Shown here in pieces: positions 17,817 through 26,267 of a stretch of 64,000 nt of DNA (within the stretch, counting starts at the first letter, position 1; each line of letters starts with the position of its first letter). A program made the translations under genes and the position numbers. The notes under the pieces are model-generated. The model had not been told where the DNA came from, made no database searches, and worked only from the letters and a program-made list of their open reading frames with translations. The stretch is taken from the NCBI RefSeq assembly GCF_014207235.1, contig NZ_JACHDA010000001.1, positions 496,001 to 560,000 on the forward strand, written 5' to 3'. The stretch is from Sphingopyxis sp. JAI128. Lineage in GTDB: Bacteria > Pseudomonadota > Alphaproteobacteria > Sphingomonadales > Sphingomonadaceae.

Positions 17817-18527
17817 CTATTCGAACTCGGCGTTCATGACGCCATATTTGCGGGCTTCGTCCAGCGTCAGGCAGCGCCTCGTCGACTTGTCGGGACCGCT
17901 GCCTTTCACCGCCTTCTGCTTGTACATGATGTCGGTAAGCAGCTCGCGCGACAGGAACATGCGAATCATGAAATCATTGTCCTCGCTTGCGAGCTGCGCC
18001 GCATCCTGCTCGATCTCGCCGATCAGTTCGGTCGTCGCGTCGGTCCCCATGGCGACGCTGTAGTCGATCGTGCTCCTGTCGCCGGTGCGGGTGAACATGT
18101 GCACGATAAACTCGCCGCCGGGATCGATGGTTCGCGATCGCCCGCCCATGAACATGAAGTTGCACGCGCTGTAACAGGCCCAGCCCGAAGGGATGCGCGT
18201 GACGACGTCCAGCGTGTCGCGGATCAACCGCCCCGCTTCATTGCCTGCGCGAGCATCGCCGCCTGGCGAGCTCAGCCATATTTCATCGAGGTCGGGATGC
18301 TTCGCGAGCGCGGCCTTCAGCCGGGGCACGACATCCTTGTCGATGCGCCCTTCGCCCTTGATGATTTTCCACCCGCCCTGCTCGAAATAGGTGAATTGCA
18401 TCTGCGGATTGGTCGACCAGCCAGGGTTGAGCGGGCAGGTCGGATTGACCGGATCCTTGGCCGGCGTGCCGCCGATCGCAAGCAGCGCGGAGGCGGCGGC
18501 GATCGAAAGACGGGCGAACGGCTTCAT
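17817..18527 (-). CDS. Secreted protein with a ClpP/crotonase-like fold (COG3904-like)
   Basis: A 236-residue exported protein starting at ATG 18527, overlapping the previous stop in an ATGA. Residues 1-20 are a signal peptide. The middle has the pattern of periplasmic ClpP-fold proteins: EIWLSSPGGDARAGNEAGRLIR, then SGWACYSACNFMFMGGRSRTI. The Ser/Cys in YSACNFMF sits where the ClpP nucleophile region would be, and FIVHMF follows as expected for the His strand. Whether it is an active protease is not known. It forms an operon with the protein encoded upstream. Confidence 0.7.
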   Translation of the reverse strand: MKPFARLSIAAASALLAIGGTPAKDPVNPTCPLNPGWSTNPQMQFTYFEQGGWKIIKGEGRIDKDVVPRLKAALAKHPDLDEIWLSSPGGDARAGNEAGRLIRDTLDVVTRIPSGWACYSACNFMFMGGRSRTIDPGGEFIVHMFTRTGDRSTIDYSVAMGTDATTELIGEIEQDAAQLASEDNDFMIRMFLSRELLTDIMYKQKAVKGSGPDKSTRRCLTLDEARKYGVMNAEFE

Positions 18528-19084
18528 GCCGCAACCACATATCGTGCCTGGCCGGGCTCCTTGCACATGCGCTTGGTGACCCGCGTTTCCTCGCCTTCGA
18601 CAATGATGAAGTCGGTAACGCTCATACAGCGCCGGCCGCCTGCCTCGTCGTTGCGCGCCACGACCGTCGACGATCCGCTGACATTCTCGCGCGTCGCGCT
18701 CGTCCAGTTCGCGGTTGCGCCGACCTCTTCGCCGCGCGTCACCTCCTCGGTCGCCGCCGCCGCCTGCACCTGCTCGCCGGGATCGAGGCGGCAGGCGATC
18801 GCGTCGGTCAGCGTCCCGCTCACCTCCGCGATCGGCACATAGGAATAGACACCGGCCTTGCTCGCCGCATCGCCGACCGCATCGTTCAGCACATTGCCGA
18901 TGATGTTGCGGCCGATGCTATTGCCCTTCTTGCCCTTGGGACAGCCGCCATTGCCGCCTTCGCTCGATTTGGGCGCAGGCGTCGTCACCTTGCGTAGCAG
19001 ACTGCCGAACTGCGCCTGCGCCGGAGCGACGGCGAGCAAGCAGGCCGCAAGAACGGCCGGGGTCGCCCATATTTTACGCATCAT
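18524..19084 (-). CDS. Secreted protein with a 17-kDa-antigen-like C terminus
   Basis: A 186-residue exported protein. ATG 19084 is favoured because GAGG lies seven bases upstream; ATG 19081 is the alternative. A signal peptide ends at PAQAQ. After a Gly-rich linker comes a short region rich in small residues (NIIGNVLNDAVGDAASKAG). The C-terminal part (GRRCMSVTDFIIVEGEE, KRMCKEPGQARYVV) looks like the domain at the end of rickettsial-type 17-kDa surface antigens, with its Cys pair. This family link is tentative. It is translationally coupled to the ClpP-like gene that follows. Confidence 0.65.
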   Translation of the reverse strand: MMRKIWATPAVLAACLLAVAPAQAQFGSLLRKVTTPAPKSSEGGNGGCPKGKKGNSIGRNIIGNVLNDAVGDAASKAGVYSYVPIAEVSGTLTDAIACRLDPGEQVQAAAATEEVTRGEEVGATANWTSATRENVSGSSTVVARNDEAGGRRCMSVTDFIIVEGEETRVTKRMCKEPGQARYVVAA

Positions 19085-19232
19085 AATCCACCCTCGTGGC
19101 GCCCGGTGTCGGGCCATCGTGCGACCTTTTATAAGCGCTTTTCATGCCACCCGCTGTGATTTTCATCAACCTTGCAACTTATGTCATCCAGACAGGTTGA
19201 ATTAACGCCGAATATGTCACAGTAACGCCGCC

Positions 19233-19679
19233 ATGCTCTCGCAAAAGACCCGCTATACGATCCGCGCGTTCCAGCACCTTGCCGACCATTGGGGCAAGGG
19301 GCAGGTGCAGCTGGCCGACATTGCGGAGGCGCAGAATATCCCCCCCAAATTCCTGACCGTCATCCTGTCCGAAATGGCCCGCGAGGGGCTGCTCATCTCA
19401 CAGCGCGGGCGCGACGGCGGATATCAGCTGGCCCTGCCGCCGGTTGACATCAGCTATGGCGACCTTGTCCGGCTGACGCGCGGCTCGCTTGCGCTCGTTC
19501 CCTGTGCGGCGCGCAACGCGCACGAACAATGCAAGAACTGCCTCCCCGAAATCGAATGCCGGATGCGCAGCCTGATGCTGAAGGTCCGCGACGACACCGC
19601 GGCGATCCTCGACCGCATCACGCTGGCCGACCCGATCAAGATGGAGCCCCTGTTCGAAAAGGACGAGGCGGCCGAATAG
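19233..19679 (+). CDS. Rrf2-family transcriptional regulator
   Basis: A 148-residue winged-helix repressor. The N terminus LSQKTRYTIRAFQHLAD and the recognition region IPPKFLTVILSEMAREGLL are typical of Rrf2. Four Cys lie at residues 91, 100, 103 and 109 (CAARNAHEQCKNCLPEIEC). Three or four Cys in this place bind an iron-sulfur cluster in IscR, NsrR and RsrR relatives, so it may sense iron, NO or redox state. It stands alone with no obvious target beside it. Confidence 0.9.
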   Translation: MLSQKTRYTIRAFQHLADHWGKGQVQLADIAEAQNIPPKFLTVILSEMAREGLLISQRGRDGGYQLALPPVDISYGDLVRLTRGSLALVPCAARNAHEQCKNCLPEIECRMRSLMLKVRDDTAAILDRITLADPIKMEPLFEKDEAAE

Positions 19680-20185
19680 CGATAGGAAGCTTCGGCAGAC
19701 CAGTGGACTTCGGCCGATTGTTGACGTTCGCTCTATCCTAACCCGTTCGCATCGAGCGACGTCGAGATGCCCCTCGGGCTGAGCGCCGCGTCGATGGGTG
19801 TCCCGACTTCTGCCGAAGGTCGGAGTTTATGCTGAGCACGCTCAGGGGCAGTCGAAGGGCTCGGCACAACCGGAAAAGATGTTCGTCGACTAGCGAGCGA
19901 TTGCGGACGCTTTGTTCAGCATGTCATTCCTCCAAATAGACCCGAGAGATATCTTGGCCATTCACAACGCAAATCATACCTCCACCGTCCGGTGTCGGAA
20001 CTTTCGGAAAAAATTCGAAACATCGCTCGGTATTTTTGCTCGCTTTTTCAAACACGTATTATTTTCGATGAATTTCTGACCCAGACTGTTCCATTACCTT
20101 GCCTGCCTGAACCAATGCGCCACGCACAGCCGGATCTCTATTCAACATATTACGACAGTGTAATCTTCCAACCGAAAATTCTCGG
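19680..20185. other. 506-base intergenic region: repeat cluster followed by an AT-richer stretch
   Basis: At about 19760-19865 there are overlapping hairpins, including CCGAC...GGTCGG at 19803-19823 and GCTCAGGGGC near 19850; similar short repeats are common between sphingomonad genes. From about 19900 to 20185 the base composition is clearly more AT-rich than the rest of the window, and no convincing gene is seen. It could be remnant foreign DNA or a non-coding RNA region. Confidence 0.5.
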
Positions 20186-20332
20186 TTACGCATAGTCGTT
20201 CTTGAGCCGCCTCATGTCCCGCATCTTCGGATAGAGGATGTGTCGTCTGATTGCAGCCCCAAGCGCGAATTTGAACAGGCGGAGAGCCCAAAATACCGCC
20301 GCCGGGGGCAGGATGACGTTTGCCGTGCTCAT
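20186..20332 (-). CDS. Small basic 48-residue protein
   Basis: A 48-codon reading frame starting at ATG 20332, five bases after GGAG. The first half is hydrophobic (VILPPAAVFWALRLFKFALG) and the second is very basic (AIRRHILYPKMRDMRRLKND), ending YA. This looks like a small membrane-associated peptide with a positive cytoplasmic tail. I do not recognise a family. A weak hairpin with arms AACCGA/TCGGTT covers the stop. A perfect 12-base palindrome lies 42 bases upstream. It lies next to an AT-rich island, which may indicate later acquisition. Confidence 0.5.
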   Translation of the reverse strand: MSTANVILPPAAVFWALRLFKFALGAAIRRHILYPKMRDMRRLKNDYA

Positions 20333-20373
20333 AAACACTCCGCTGACCATTCTTCATTTTGAACACTACTGGA

Positions 20374-20385
20374 GTGAACGTTCAC
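20374..20385. promoter_or_regulatory. Palindrome GTGAACGTTCAC
   Basis: A perfect 12-base inverted repeat with no gap, lying between the small 48-codon gene and the DUF1003 gene. TGAACGTTCA-type cores are common operators of TetR-family repressors; that link is inference. Its distance from the small gene start would suit a promoter-covering site. Confidence 0.4.
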
Positions 20386-20414
20386 CACCCCAAACCGACC
20401 CATTTTAGGCGGCG

Positions 20415-20951
20415 TTAGCCCTTGGCTTCCATCCGCGCGCACAATTCGTCGATCTTCGCCGCCAGATCGTTCACGCGCATCTGGTCGAGCTTTTCGTGCA
20501 ACCGCATGATTTCCAGCTCGGCGCGCAGATTGATCTCGTAATCGACGCTCGCGGTCAGCCGGTCCTTCGCGGACTGCCGGTTCTGGCTCATCATGATGAT
20601 CGGTGCCTGCACCGCGGCGAGCGTGGAGAGCATCAGATTGAGGAAGATGAAGGGATAGGGATCGAACGCCAGGCTCCAGCGTTCGAGCACCTCGGAATTG
20701 AGCAGCATCCAGCCGAACAGCACCAGCGAAAAGACGATGATGAAGCCCCACGATCCGCCGACCGCCGCGACCTTGTCGGCCAGCCGGTCGCCATAGCTCG
20801 CCTGCGCATCCTCGATATCGGCGGCGTCGCGGCTGCTCGGCGCACGCGCGGCGATCGCTTCGACGACGCGCCTTTCTTCAGCATCGAGCTGGTCGAACGC
20901 GCGGCCCAGCAACCGCAAGGACAGATCGTTGAGATGCGTGACCGCGTTCAT
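20415..20951 (-). CDS. DUF1003 family membrane protein
   Basis: A 178-residue inner-membrane protein starting at ATG 20951 with AGGAG close upstream. Two transmembrane helices are seen: GSWGFIIVFSLVLFGWMLLN and YPFIFLNLMLSTLAAVQAP, followed by IIMMSQNRQSAKDR, which is the signature of DUF1003. A C-terminal coiled coil of Leu/Ala/Glu heptads (LRAELEIMRLHEKLDQMR) covers about 135-175. The function is unknown. It lies seven bases after the NnrU-family gene and is probably in one operon with it. Confidence 0.88.
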   Translation of the reverse strand: MNAVTHLNDLSLRLLGRAFDQLDAEERRVVEAIAARAPSSRDAADIEDAQASYGDRLADKVAAVGGSWGFIIVFSLVLFGWMLLNSEVLERWSLAFDPYPFIFLNLMLSTLAAVQAPIIMMSQNRQSAKDRLTASVDYEINLRAELEIMRLHEKLDQMRVNDLAAKIDELCARMEAKG

Positions 20952-20958
20952 CGGGCTC

Positions 20959-21660
20959 CTATCCGACCCAGCGCCAGATGCCGGCGACCATGTAACCAAG
21001 CGCACCATGCGCCCAGGTCGCGGCAATCCAAAGCACTATTCCGCCCAGGAGGGCATGCGGACGGGGGATCGCGTCGCCCCACGGCGATTGGCCCGAAACC
21101 TGCTGTGCATAGGGAATGAAGCTCGTGCGCGCCGCCCAACCGCGCCAGGCATCGCCCATCAACCGCGCCTTTTTCGCATCCTGCCCCGCCGACCCGACGA
21201 GCGCGAGGAAGGCGATGATCGCCGACAATATGATCTGGCCCGGCATCGGCATTACCATCGCATGCGCCACCGCCCAGAGCGCGAAGCCCCACATCATCGG
21301 GTGCCGCGTGATCGCGAACACGCCGCGTGGCGGCGCCGCGGCGGCCTTTTCGGCGCCCGGTGCGGGCAGCGCCGGGTTACCGATGAGCGATCCCATGAAC
21401 AAAATGCTCGCAAAAAGCACAAGCAGCGACGCGACCGTCCAAAGGCCGTCGCCCACCGCCCACAACGGCGGTTCGGGCGGCATCCCGCGCCACGCCTGCA
21501 CAACCATGATCAGCGTGGCGATCGCGACGATCGAATAAACGATCTGGAATCCGCGCTCGCCCAGCCGCGCCGCAAGTCCGGCGCGCAAGGGATGCGACAG
21601 CAGAAGGTGCGAACCGACGAACAGCACGCCGGTGACGATCAAAAGCGATATCGGTTGCAT
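20959..21660 (-). CDS. NnrU family membrane protein
   Basis: A 233-residue protein with about six membrane helices. The motif TRHPMMWGFALWA near residue 115 marks the NnrU family, whose first member was linked to nitrite and nitric oxide metabolism; relatives include isoprenylcysteine-methyltransferase-like folds. Start 21660 is preferred, with AAGGA five bases upstream; the ATG at 21666 is too close to it. No denitrification genes are nearby, so the NO link is not supported locally. Confidence 0.87.
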   Translation of the reverse strand: MQPISLLIVTGVLFVGSHLLLSHPLRAGLAARLGERGFQIVYSIVAIATLIMVVQAWRGMPPEPPLWAVGDGLWTVASLLVLFASILFMGSLIGNPALPAPGAEKAAAAPPRGVFAITRHPMMWGFALWAVAHAMVMPMPGQIILSAIIAFLALVGSAGQDAKKARLMGDAWRGWAARTSFIPYAQQVSGQSPWGDAIPRPHALLGGIVLWIAATWAHGALGYMVAGIWRWVG

Positions 21661-21793
21661 GGCCATCCTTCCCCGTCCCGCCGATCCCGCCCGTGGCGGG
21701 CGACTCGCGGCCTCTGCCGGTACCATCCGCTACAAAGATAACAGTGTCAACATAGAGGTGGAAACGAGGCAGGCGCGCCGCGCCTGTCCGTCG

Positions 21794-23095
21794 CTAGCGG
21801 TCGTAAGCCTTGGGCAGCGCCCCTTCCTGCGGGGTCCGGTAACGATTACGCAGGCGGTCCTGCCGCGTCGTGAGCGATTGCGCCTTGCCGTCGATCCAGA
21901 TCGCGGTCGGGCGGCTGCCAAGCTCTAGCGGATCATTGTCCCAGATCACGACGTCGCCGGCGCGGCCGGGGCGCAGCGACCCGATGCTGCCCTCCATGCC
22001 GACGGCGCGCGCGGGGGCGCTGCTGATCGACGCGAACGCCTGATCCCAGCTCAGCCCGCTCGCACCGGGCAAGCGCGTCAGCCCGACCAGATTGCCCGCA
22101 TATTGCGTCGCATAGCCCATCTTGTGCGCGTCATCGTCGTCGAACACGCCGACCGCCACGTCGACGCCTGCGGCCTTCAGGCGGCCCGCGTTCGATTGCG
22201 TCGCGCCCAGCTGCTCGAAACTCGACGGCAGGTCGGTCAGCGGCGACACCAGCACCGGCACCTTCGCCGCTGCCAGTTCGCGCGCAACGAGCCAGCCTTC
22301 AGTCACCCCAACCAGAACGAGCTTCAGCGCGGGAAACTCACCCTTCAGCTTCAGCACATTGACGATGTCGGCGGCGCGGTCGACGCGCACAAACAGTGGC
22401 GTCGTGCCGTCGATCACGCGGACGAGCGCGTCGGCGTCGGCGCGCTGGATCATCGCGTCATTGCCCCATTCGGCAAGCGTCGCGGGATTGCGCGCATAGC
22501 TGCGCGCCGCGAGCAATTGTTCGCGGAACAAGAGGAAGGTCGCGGCGCGGCTTCCGCCCGCCTTGGCCGATCCATCCTCGCCAAACGCGACATATTGCAG
22601 CGCGCGCGGTTTGGTCACCATTTCCATGTCGTCGGCAAGGTCGACGACCGCGCCCTGTCCGGCGAACAGATTGCTGCTGCTCTGCGGCGCGACGATCGCG
22701 CGCGTCACGCCCGATGCGCGGTTGACCGCGACGGGCGATCCCATCGGGTTGAGCGCCGGGGCGATATCGAGCCCCGCCGAAAAGCGCGACCGGGTCGCCG
22801 AACGATCGTTGGTGCCGCTGACGGCGTCGACCTCGGTCAGTCCGACGCGGCTGAACGCCGCGACGATGCCCGGGGTGACATATTTGCCCTGCGCGTCGAC
22901 GCGCTCGATGCCCGCGGGCACGGCAACGCCGGCGCCCGACGCGACGATCTTGCCGCCGCGCACGACGACCGTGCCGCCCTCGATGGGCGCGCTGCCATCG
23001 CCGATGACAAGCTTCGCATTGACGATGGCGACATCCTGCGCCGCGGCGGGAAGTGCGACCAGCGCCGCGGCAGACAGAAGGAGCGAACGGATCAT
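21794..23095 (-). CDS. Secreted amidohydrolase, imidazolonepropionase-like, metal site degenerate
   Basis: A 433-residue exported amidohydrolase-fold protein. The signal peptide is IRSLLLSAAALVALPAAAQ. The N-terminal beta sandwich and the closing IGSLRPGRAGDVVIWDNDPLEL are typical. At the place where family members have a metal-binding HxH after the TPG motif, it reads VTPGIVAAFSRVGL, so the HxH is missing; activity may differ or be lost. It overlaps the next amidohydrolase gene by four bases (ATGA), and is the last gene of a transporter operon. A non-catalytic partner of that second protein is a fair guess. Confidence 0.82.
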   Translation of the reverse strand: MIRSLLLSAAALVALPAAAQDVAIVNAKLVIGDGSAPIEGGTVVVRGGKIVASGAGVAVPAGIERVDAQGKYVTPGIVAAFSRVGLTEVDAVSGTNDRSATRSRFSAGLDIAPALNPMGSPVAVNRASGVTRAIVAPQSSSNLFAGQGAVVDLADDMEMVTKPRALQYVAFGEDGSAKAGGSRAATFLLFREQLLAARSYARNPATLAEWGNDAMIQRADADALVRVIDGTTPLFVRVDRAADIVNVLKLKGEFPALKLVLVGVTEGWLVARELAAAKVPVLVSPLTDLPSSFEQLGATQSNAGRLKAAGVDVAVGVFDDDDAHKMGYATQYAGNLVGLTRLPGASGLSWDQAFASISSAPARAVGMEGSIGSLRPGRAGDVVIWDNDPLELGSRPTAIWIDGKAQSLTTRQDRLRNRYRTPQEGALPKAYDR

Positions 23096-24507
23096 TTCAC
23101 ATCTCCCTCGCCCGGTTGGCCGAGTTCGAAATCGCTCACCGGACGTCGCTTGGGATCCATCGCGTCGAACATCAGTGCGCCGTCGATCCAGACCTTTTCG
23201 GGACGCGTATAGGCGCTGAACGGATTGCCGTTCCACAGCACGACGTCGGCCATCTTGCCCGGCTTCAGGCTGCCCGTCTGGTCGGCGATGCCGAGCGCCT
23301 TCGCCGGGTTATACGACAGCCAGGTCCACGCCTGTTCATCACTCACGTCGATGCCGATGCGGCGCCCCGCCGCGCGCGCCTTCGCGGCTTCCTGGTTCAG
23401 CCGCTGGATCTGGTTCGCGTCGTCCGAATGGACGATCGTGCAGGCGCCGGCATTATAGACCAGCGGGATATTCTCCGGCACCGAGTCATAGGCTTCCATC
23501 TTGAAGCCCCACCAGTCGGCCCACATCGCCGAACAAATGCCTTCCTTCGCGAGGAGGTCGGCGATCTTGTAGCTTTCGACCGCGTGGTGAAAGGTCGACA
23601 CCTTGTAGCCGAATTCCTTCGACATATCGATGACGAGCGCCATTTCGTCGGCGCGATAGCAATGGTTGTGGACAATTATCTCGCCCGCCAGCACCCCCGC
23701 GAGCGTCTCCATCGCCAGGTCGCGGTCGACCGCCTTGCCGTCGTCCATCTTCTTCTTCTTGTAGGCAACCGCCTTTGCCCAGGTCGCGCGGTTGACCGCG
23801 AAATTGCCCATGCGGGTCGAGGGCATTCGGCCCTTGCCGCCATAGACGCGCTTCGGATTCTCGCCGCACGCCATTTTCAGGCCATAGGGCGCGCCGGGGA
23901 ACTTCATCCCCTGCACCGTGCGCGAAGGTACGTTCTTGAGCGTGATCGAACGCCCGCCCATCAGATTTGCGCTGCCCGGCAGGATCTGGAGGGCGGTCAC
24001 GCCGCCATTCGCCAGCGCACGGCTGAAGCCGGGATCCTGCGGCCACACGCTATGTTCGGACCAGACTTCGGGGGTCGTCGGCGACGTCGCCTCATTGCCG
24101 TCCGAATGCGCATCGACGCTGGGCGACGGGTAATCGCCCAGGTGGCTATGAATATCGATGACGCCGGGGGTCAGGAACTTGCCCGTGCCGTCGATCACGT
24201 CGGCGTCGGTCGGCAGTTCCATATCGGGACCGCCGATCCGGTCCACCTTCCCGCTCGACATGACGATCGCGCCATTGTCGATCCGCCCGCCCTCGCCGTC
24301 GAAGATGGTGACGCCTTTCACCACCGTCAGGCGGGTCGGATATCCCTTGTAGGTCGACGGATAGGGATCCTTTTCGAACTTGGCCGGCTTGGCCGCGGGT
24401 GCAGCAGGCGCATCGCCCGCAGACTTCGCCTCGCCCCCGGTCGCCGCGCAGCTGACGAGCGCCAGCGACACCGCAGCCAGCAGGCTGCCCTTCACGCCCC
24501 GGATCAT
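23092..24507 (-). CDS. Amidohydrolase lipoprotein
   Basis: A 471-residue amidohydrolase with a lipoprotein signal (LLAAVSLALVSC). It keeps the metal site: DIHSH after LTPGVI, then HNHCY, FHHAVES and HSDD. A GKMADVVLWNGNP stretch closes the sandwich domain. Members of this group hydrolyse cyclic amides or dipeptide-like amides in the periplasm. The gene starts three bases after the peptide transporter gene and ends overlapping the second amidohydrolase, so the three likely act in uptake and breakdown of the same peptides or amides. Confidence 0.86.
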   Translation of the reverse strand: MIRGVKGSLLAAVSLALVSCAATGGEAKSAGDAPAAPAAKPAKFEKDPYPSTYKGYPTRLTVVKGVTIFDGEGGRIDNGAIVMSSGKVDRIGGPDMELPTDADVIDGTGKFLTPGVIDIHSHLGDYPSPSVDAHSDGNEATSPTTPEVWSEHSVWPQDPGFSRALANGGVTALQILPGSANLMGGRSITLKNVPSRTVQGMKFPGAPYGLKMACGENPKRVYGGKGRMPSTRMGNFAVNRATWAKAVAYKKKKMDDGKAVDRDLAMETLAGVLAGEIIVHNHCYRADEMALVIDMSKEFGYKVSTFHHAVESYKIADLLAKEGICSAMWADWWGFKMEAYDSVPENIPLVYNAGACTIVHSDDANQIQRLNQEAAKARAAGRRIGIDVSDEQAWTWLSYNPAKALGIADQTGSLKPGKMADVVLWNGNPFSAYTRPEKVWIDGALMFDAMDPKRRPVSDFELGQPGEGDVK

Positions 24508-24510
24508 CGA

Positions 24511-26094
24511 TTACGCCCCCTTGGGTTCGGGACGAACGCCGGCGGCCTGTGGTTCGGCCAGTTCGCTCTCGCCTGCCAGATCCTCGGCATCGCGTAGCGT
24601 GTCGAGATGCATCAGCTTCTTGATCAGCGGCGACACGAGGATCACCAGCACGCCAAAGCCGATCGCCCACAGGCCAATCGTGCCATAGACGTCGAGCACC
24701 AGCGCCTTGCCCGCGCCCTCGCCGCTCGCCTTTTCCGAACCCGTCGCCGCCGCGATCAGGCCCGCGGCGAAATTGCCGGTCGCCGATGCGAAGAACCAGG
24801 TGCCCATGATCAGCGACGCCATATGCGCCGGCGCCAGCCGGTTCATCGCGCTGAGGCCCACGGGCGACAGGCAAAGCTCGCCCGTCGTGTGGAGCAGGTA
24901 GATCAGGAAGATGAATAGCACCGGGGTCGCGTTTTCCAGACCCGCGGCTTCGGCACCCCATTTGAGGACGAAAAAGCCGAGCCCGAGCTGGAGCATCGCA
25001 AGACCGAACTTGGCAGGCGCCGAAGGCTCCCACCCCCGGCGGCCGAGCCAGGTCCATAGCGTGGCGAATACCGGGGCGAAAAGGACGATATAACCGGCGT
25101 TGAGCGACTGGAAGACCGACGCCGGAACGCCCGCGCGGTCGACATAACGGTCGGCAAAGAGATTGAGCGACGAACCCGCCTGTTCGAACAGTGCCCAGAA
25201 GAGGATCGATCCAAGGATCAGGAACATCGCGGCGAAAATGCGATCGCGGTCATGGGGCGGCAGCTTCACGACCGCGGTGAAGACGACATAGAGGACGAGC
25301 GCCGCGCCCGCGACGCCGAGCAGCGTCCCGACGAGTGCCTGATTCTGCACCATCCACCAGCAGACACCGACCGCGAGCAGGCCGACTATATAGAGTAGCC
25401 ATTCGAACTTGATGCCCATCACGGGCTGCGCCAGCTTCGCCGGGTCGTCGGGCTCACCGCGGCCAAGCAGCAGCGGCTTGCCCCAGATAAAGACGATCAG
25501 GCCGAGCAGCATGCCGAAGCCCGCGGCGCCGAAGCCATAGGACCAGCCATAGGTTTCGCCGAGATAGCCGCAGAGCAGCGAACCGAGGAAGGCGCCGAGG
25601 TTAATCCCCATGTAGAAGATCGTATAGGCGCCGTCGCGGCGCACGTCGGTGCGCGGATAGAGTTGGCCCACGATCACCGAGATGTTCGCTTTCAGGAAGC
25701 CCGAGCCGACGATGATGAAGGCAAGCGCGAGCCAGAAGATGCTGAGGCTGCCCGGATCCTGCCCGCCATCGCCCTCGAATCCCATGATGAAATGGCCGAA
25801 TGTCAGCAATATGGCGCCATAGGCGACCGCTTTCCGCTGCCCCAACCAACGGTCGGCAAGATAGCCGCCGAGCACCGGGGTAATATAGACCAGCGCCGTA
25901 TAGGCGCCATAGATCACGCCCGATTCACTGTCCGAGAACAGCCAATGCTTGGTCAGGTAGAAAATGAGCAGCGCGCGCATCCCATAATAGGAAAAACGCT
26001 CCCACATTTCGGCGAAAAACAGGACAAAAAGGCCCTTCGGGTGGCCGAGAAAAGTCCCGGCGGCATCCCCGTGCTGGGCATAGGCTTTGGTCAT
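24511..26094 (-). CDS. POT-family proton-coupled peptide transporter
   Basis: A 527-residue inner-membrane symporter for di- and tripeptides. The POT signature ExxERFxYYG appears as AEMWERFSYYGMRALL at about 30, and the second as GGYLADRWLGQRK. About 14 helices can be drawn, as usual for the bacterial family. It leads an operon with two amidohydrolases. A dyad (TGCGAA-TCG-TTCGCA, 26223-26237) lies in the gap with the divergent nitroreductase gene and may regulate both. Confidence 0.93.
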   Translation of the reverse strand: MTKAYAQHGDAAGTFLGHPKGLFVLFFAEMWERFSYYGMRALLIFYLTKHWLFSDSESGVIYGAYTALVYITPVLGGYLADRWLGQRKAVAYGAILLTFGHFIMGFEGDGGQDPGSLSIFWLALAFIIVGSGFLKANISVIVGQLYPRTDVRRDGAYTIFYMGINLGAFLGSLLCGYLGETYGWSYGFGAAGFGMLLGLIVFIWGKPLLLGRGEPDDPAKLAQPVMGIKFEWLLYIVGLLAVGVCWWMVQNQALVGTLLGVAGAALVLYVVFTAVVKLPPHDRDRIFAAMFLILGSILFWALFEQAGSSLNLFADRYVDRAGVPASVFQSLNAGYIVLFAPVFATLWTWLGRRGWEPSAPAKFGLAMLQLGLGFFVLKWGAEAAGLENATPVLFIFLIYLLHTTGELCLSPVGLSAMNRLAPAHMASLIMGTWFFASATGNFAAGLIAAATGSEKASGEGAGKALVLDVYGTIGLWAIGFGVLVILVSPLIKKLMHLDTLRDAEDLAGESELAEPQAAGVRPEPKGA

Positions 26095-26222
26095 GGCGAC
26101 CCTTCCCTGGAATATGATGTTGGCCCCGGAAACGGGGCGGATGGCGGTAACACTAGCGTCAAAATTGCGTATGGGAAGAATCTAATTGCGCGCGAAACCA
26201 TCGCAATCGGTCGGAAATTTGC

Positions 26223-26237
26223 TGCGAATCGTTCGCA
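26223..26237. promoter_or_regulatory. Dyad in the divergent promoter region
   Basis: TGCGAA-TCG-TTCGCA has six-base arms and a three-base centre. It lies between the divergent POT transporter and nitroreductase genes, with further GCGCAAA-type repeats just to its right. It is a plausible operator; nothing more can be said. Confidence 0.35.
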
Positions 26238-26267
26238 ACACTTGCGCAAAGCAGCGCAAAAGGCCAA

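Noticed and set aside
19992..20195. A 67-codon plus-strand frame in the AT-richer island
   Set aside because: No ribosome site of note, no recognisable domain, and it runs antisense into the better-supported small basic peptide gene.
21794..24507. Calling the two amidohydrolases a tandem duplication
   Set aside because: Their signal type, length and metal-site content differ, and the similarity visible by eye is only at the level of the superfamily.
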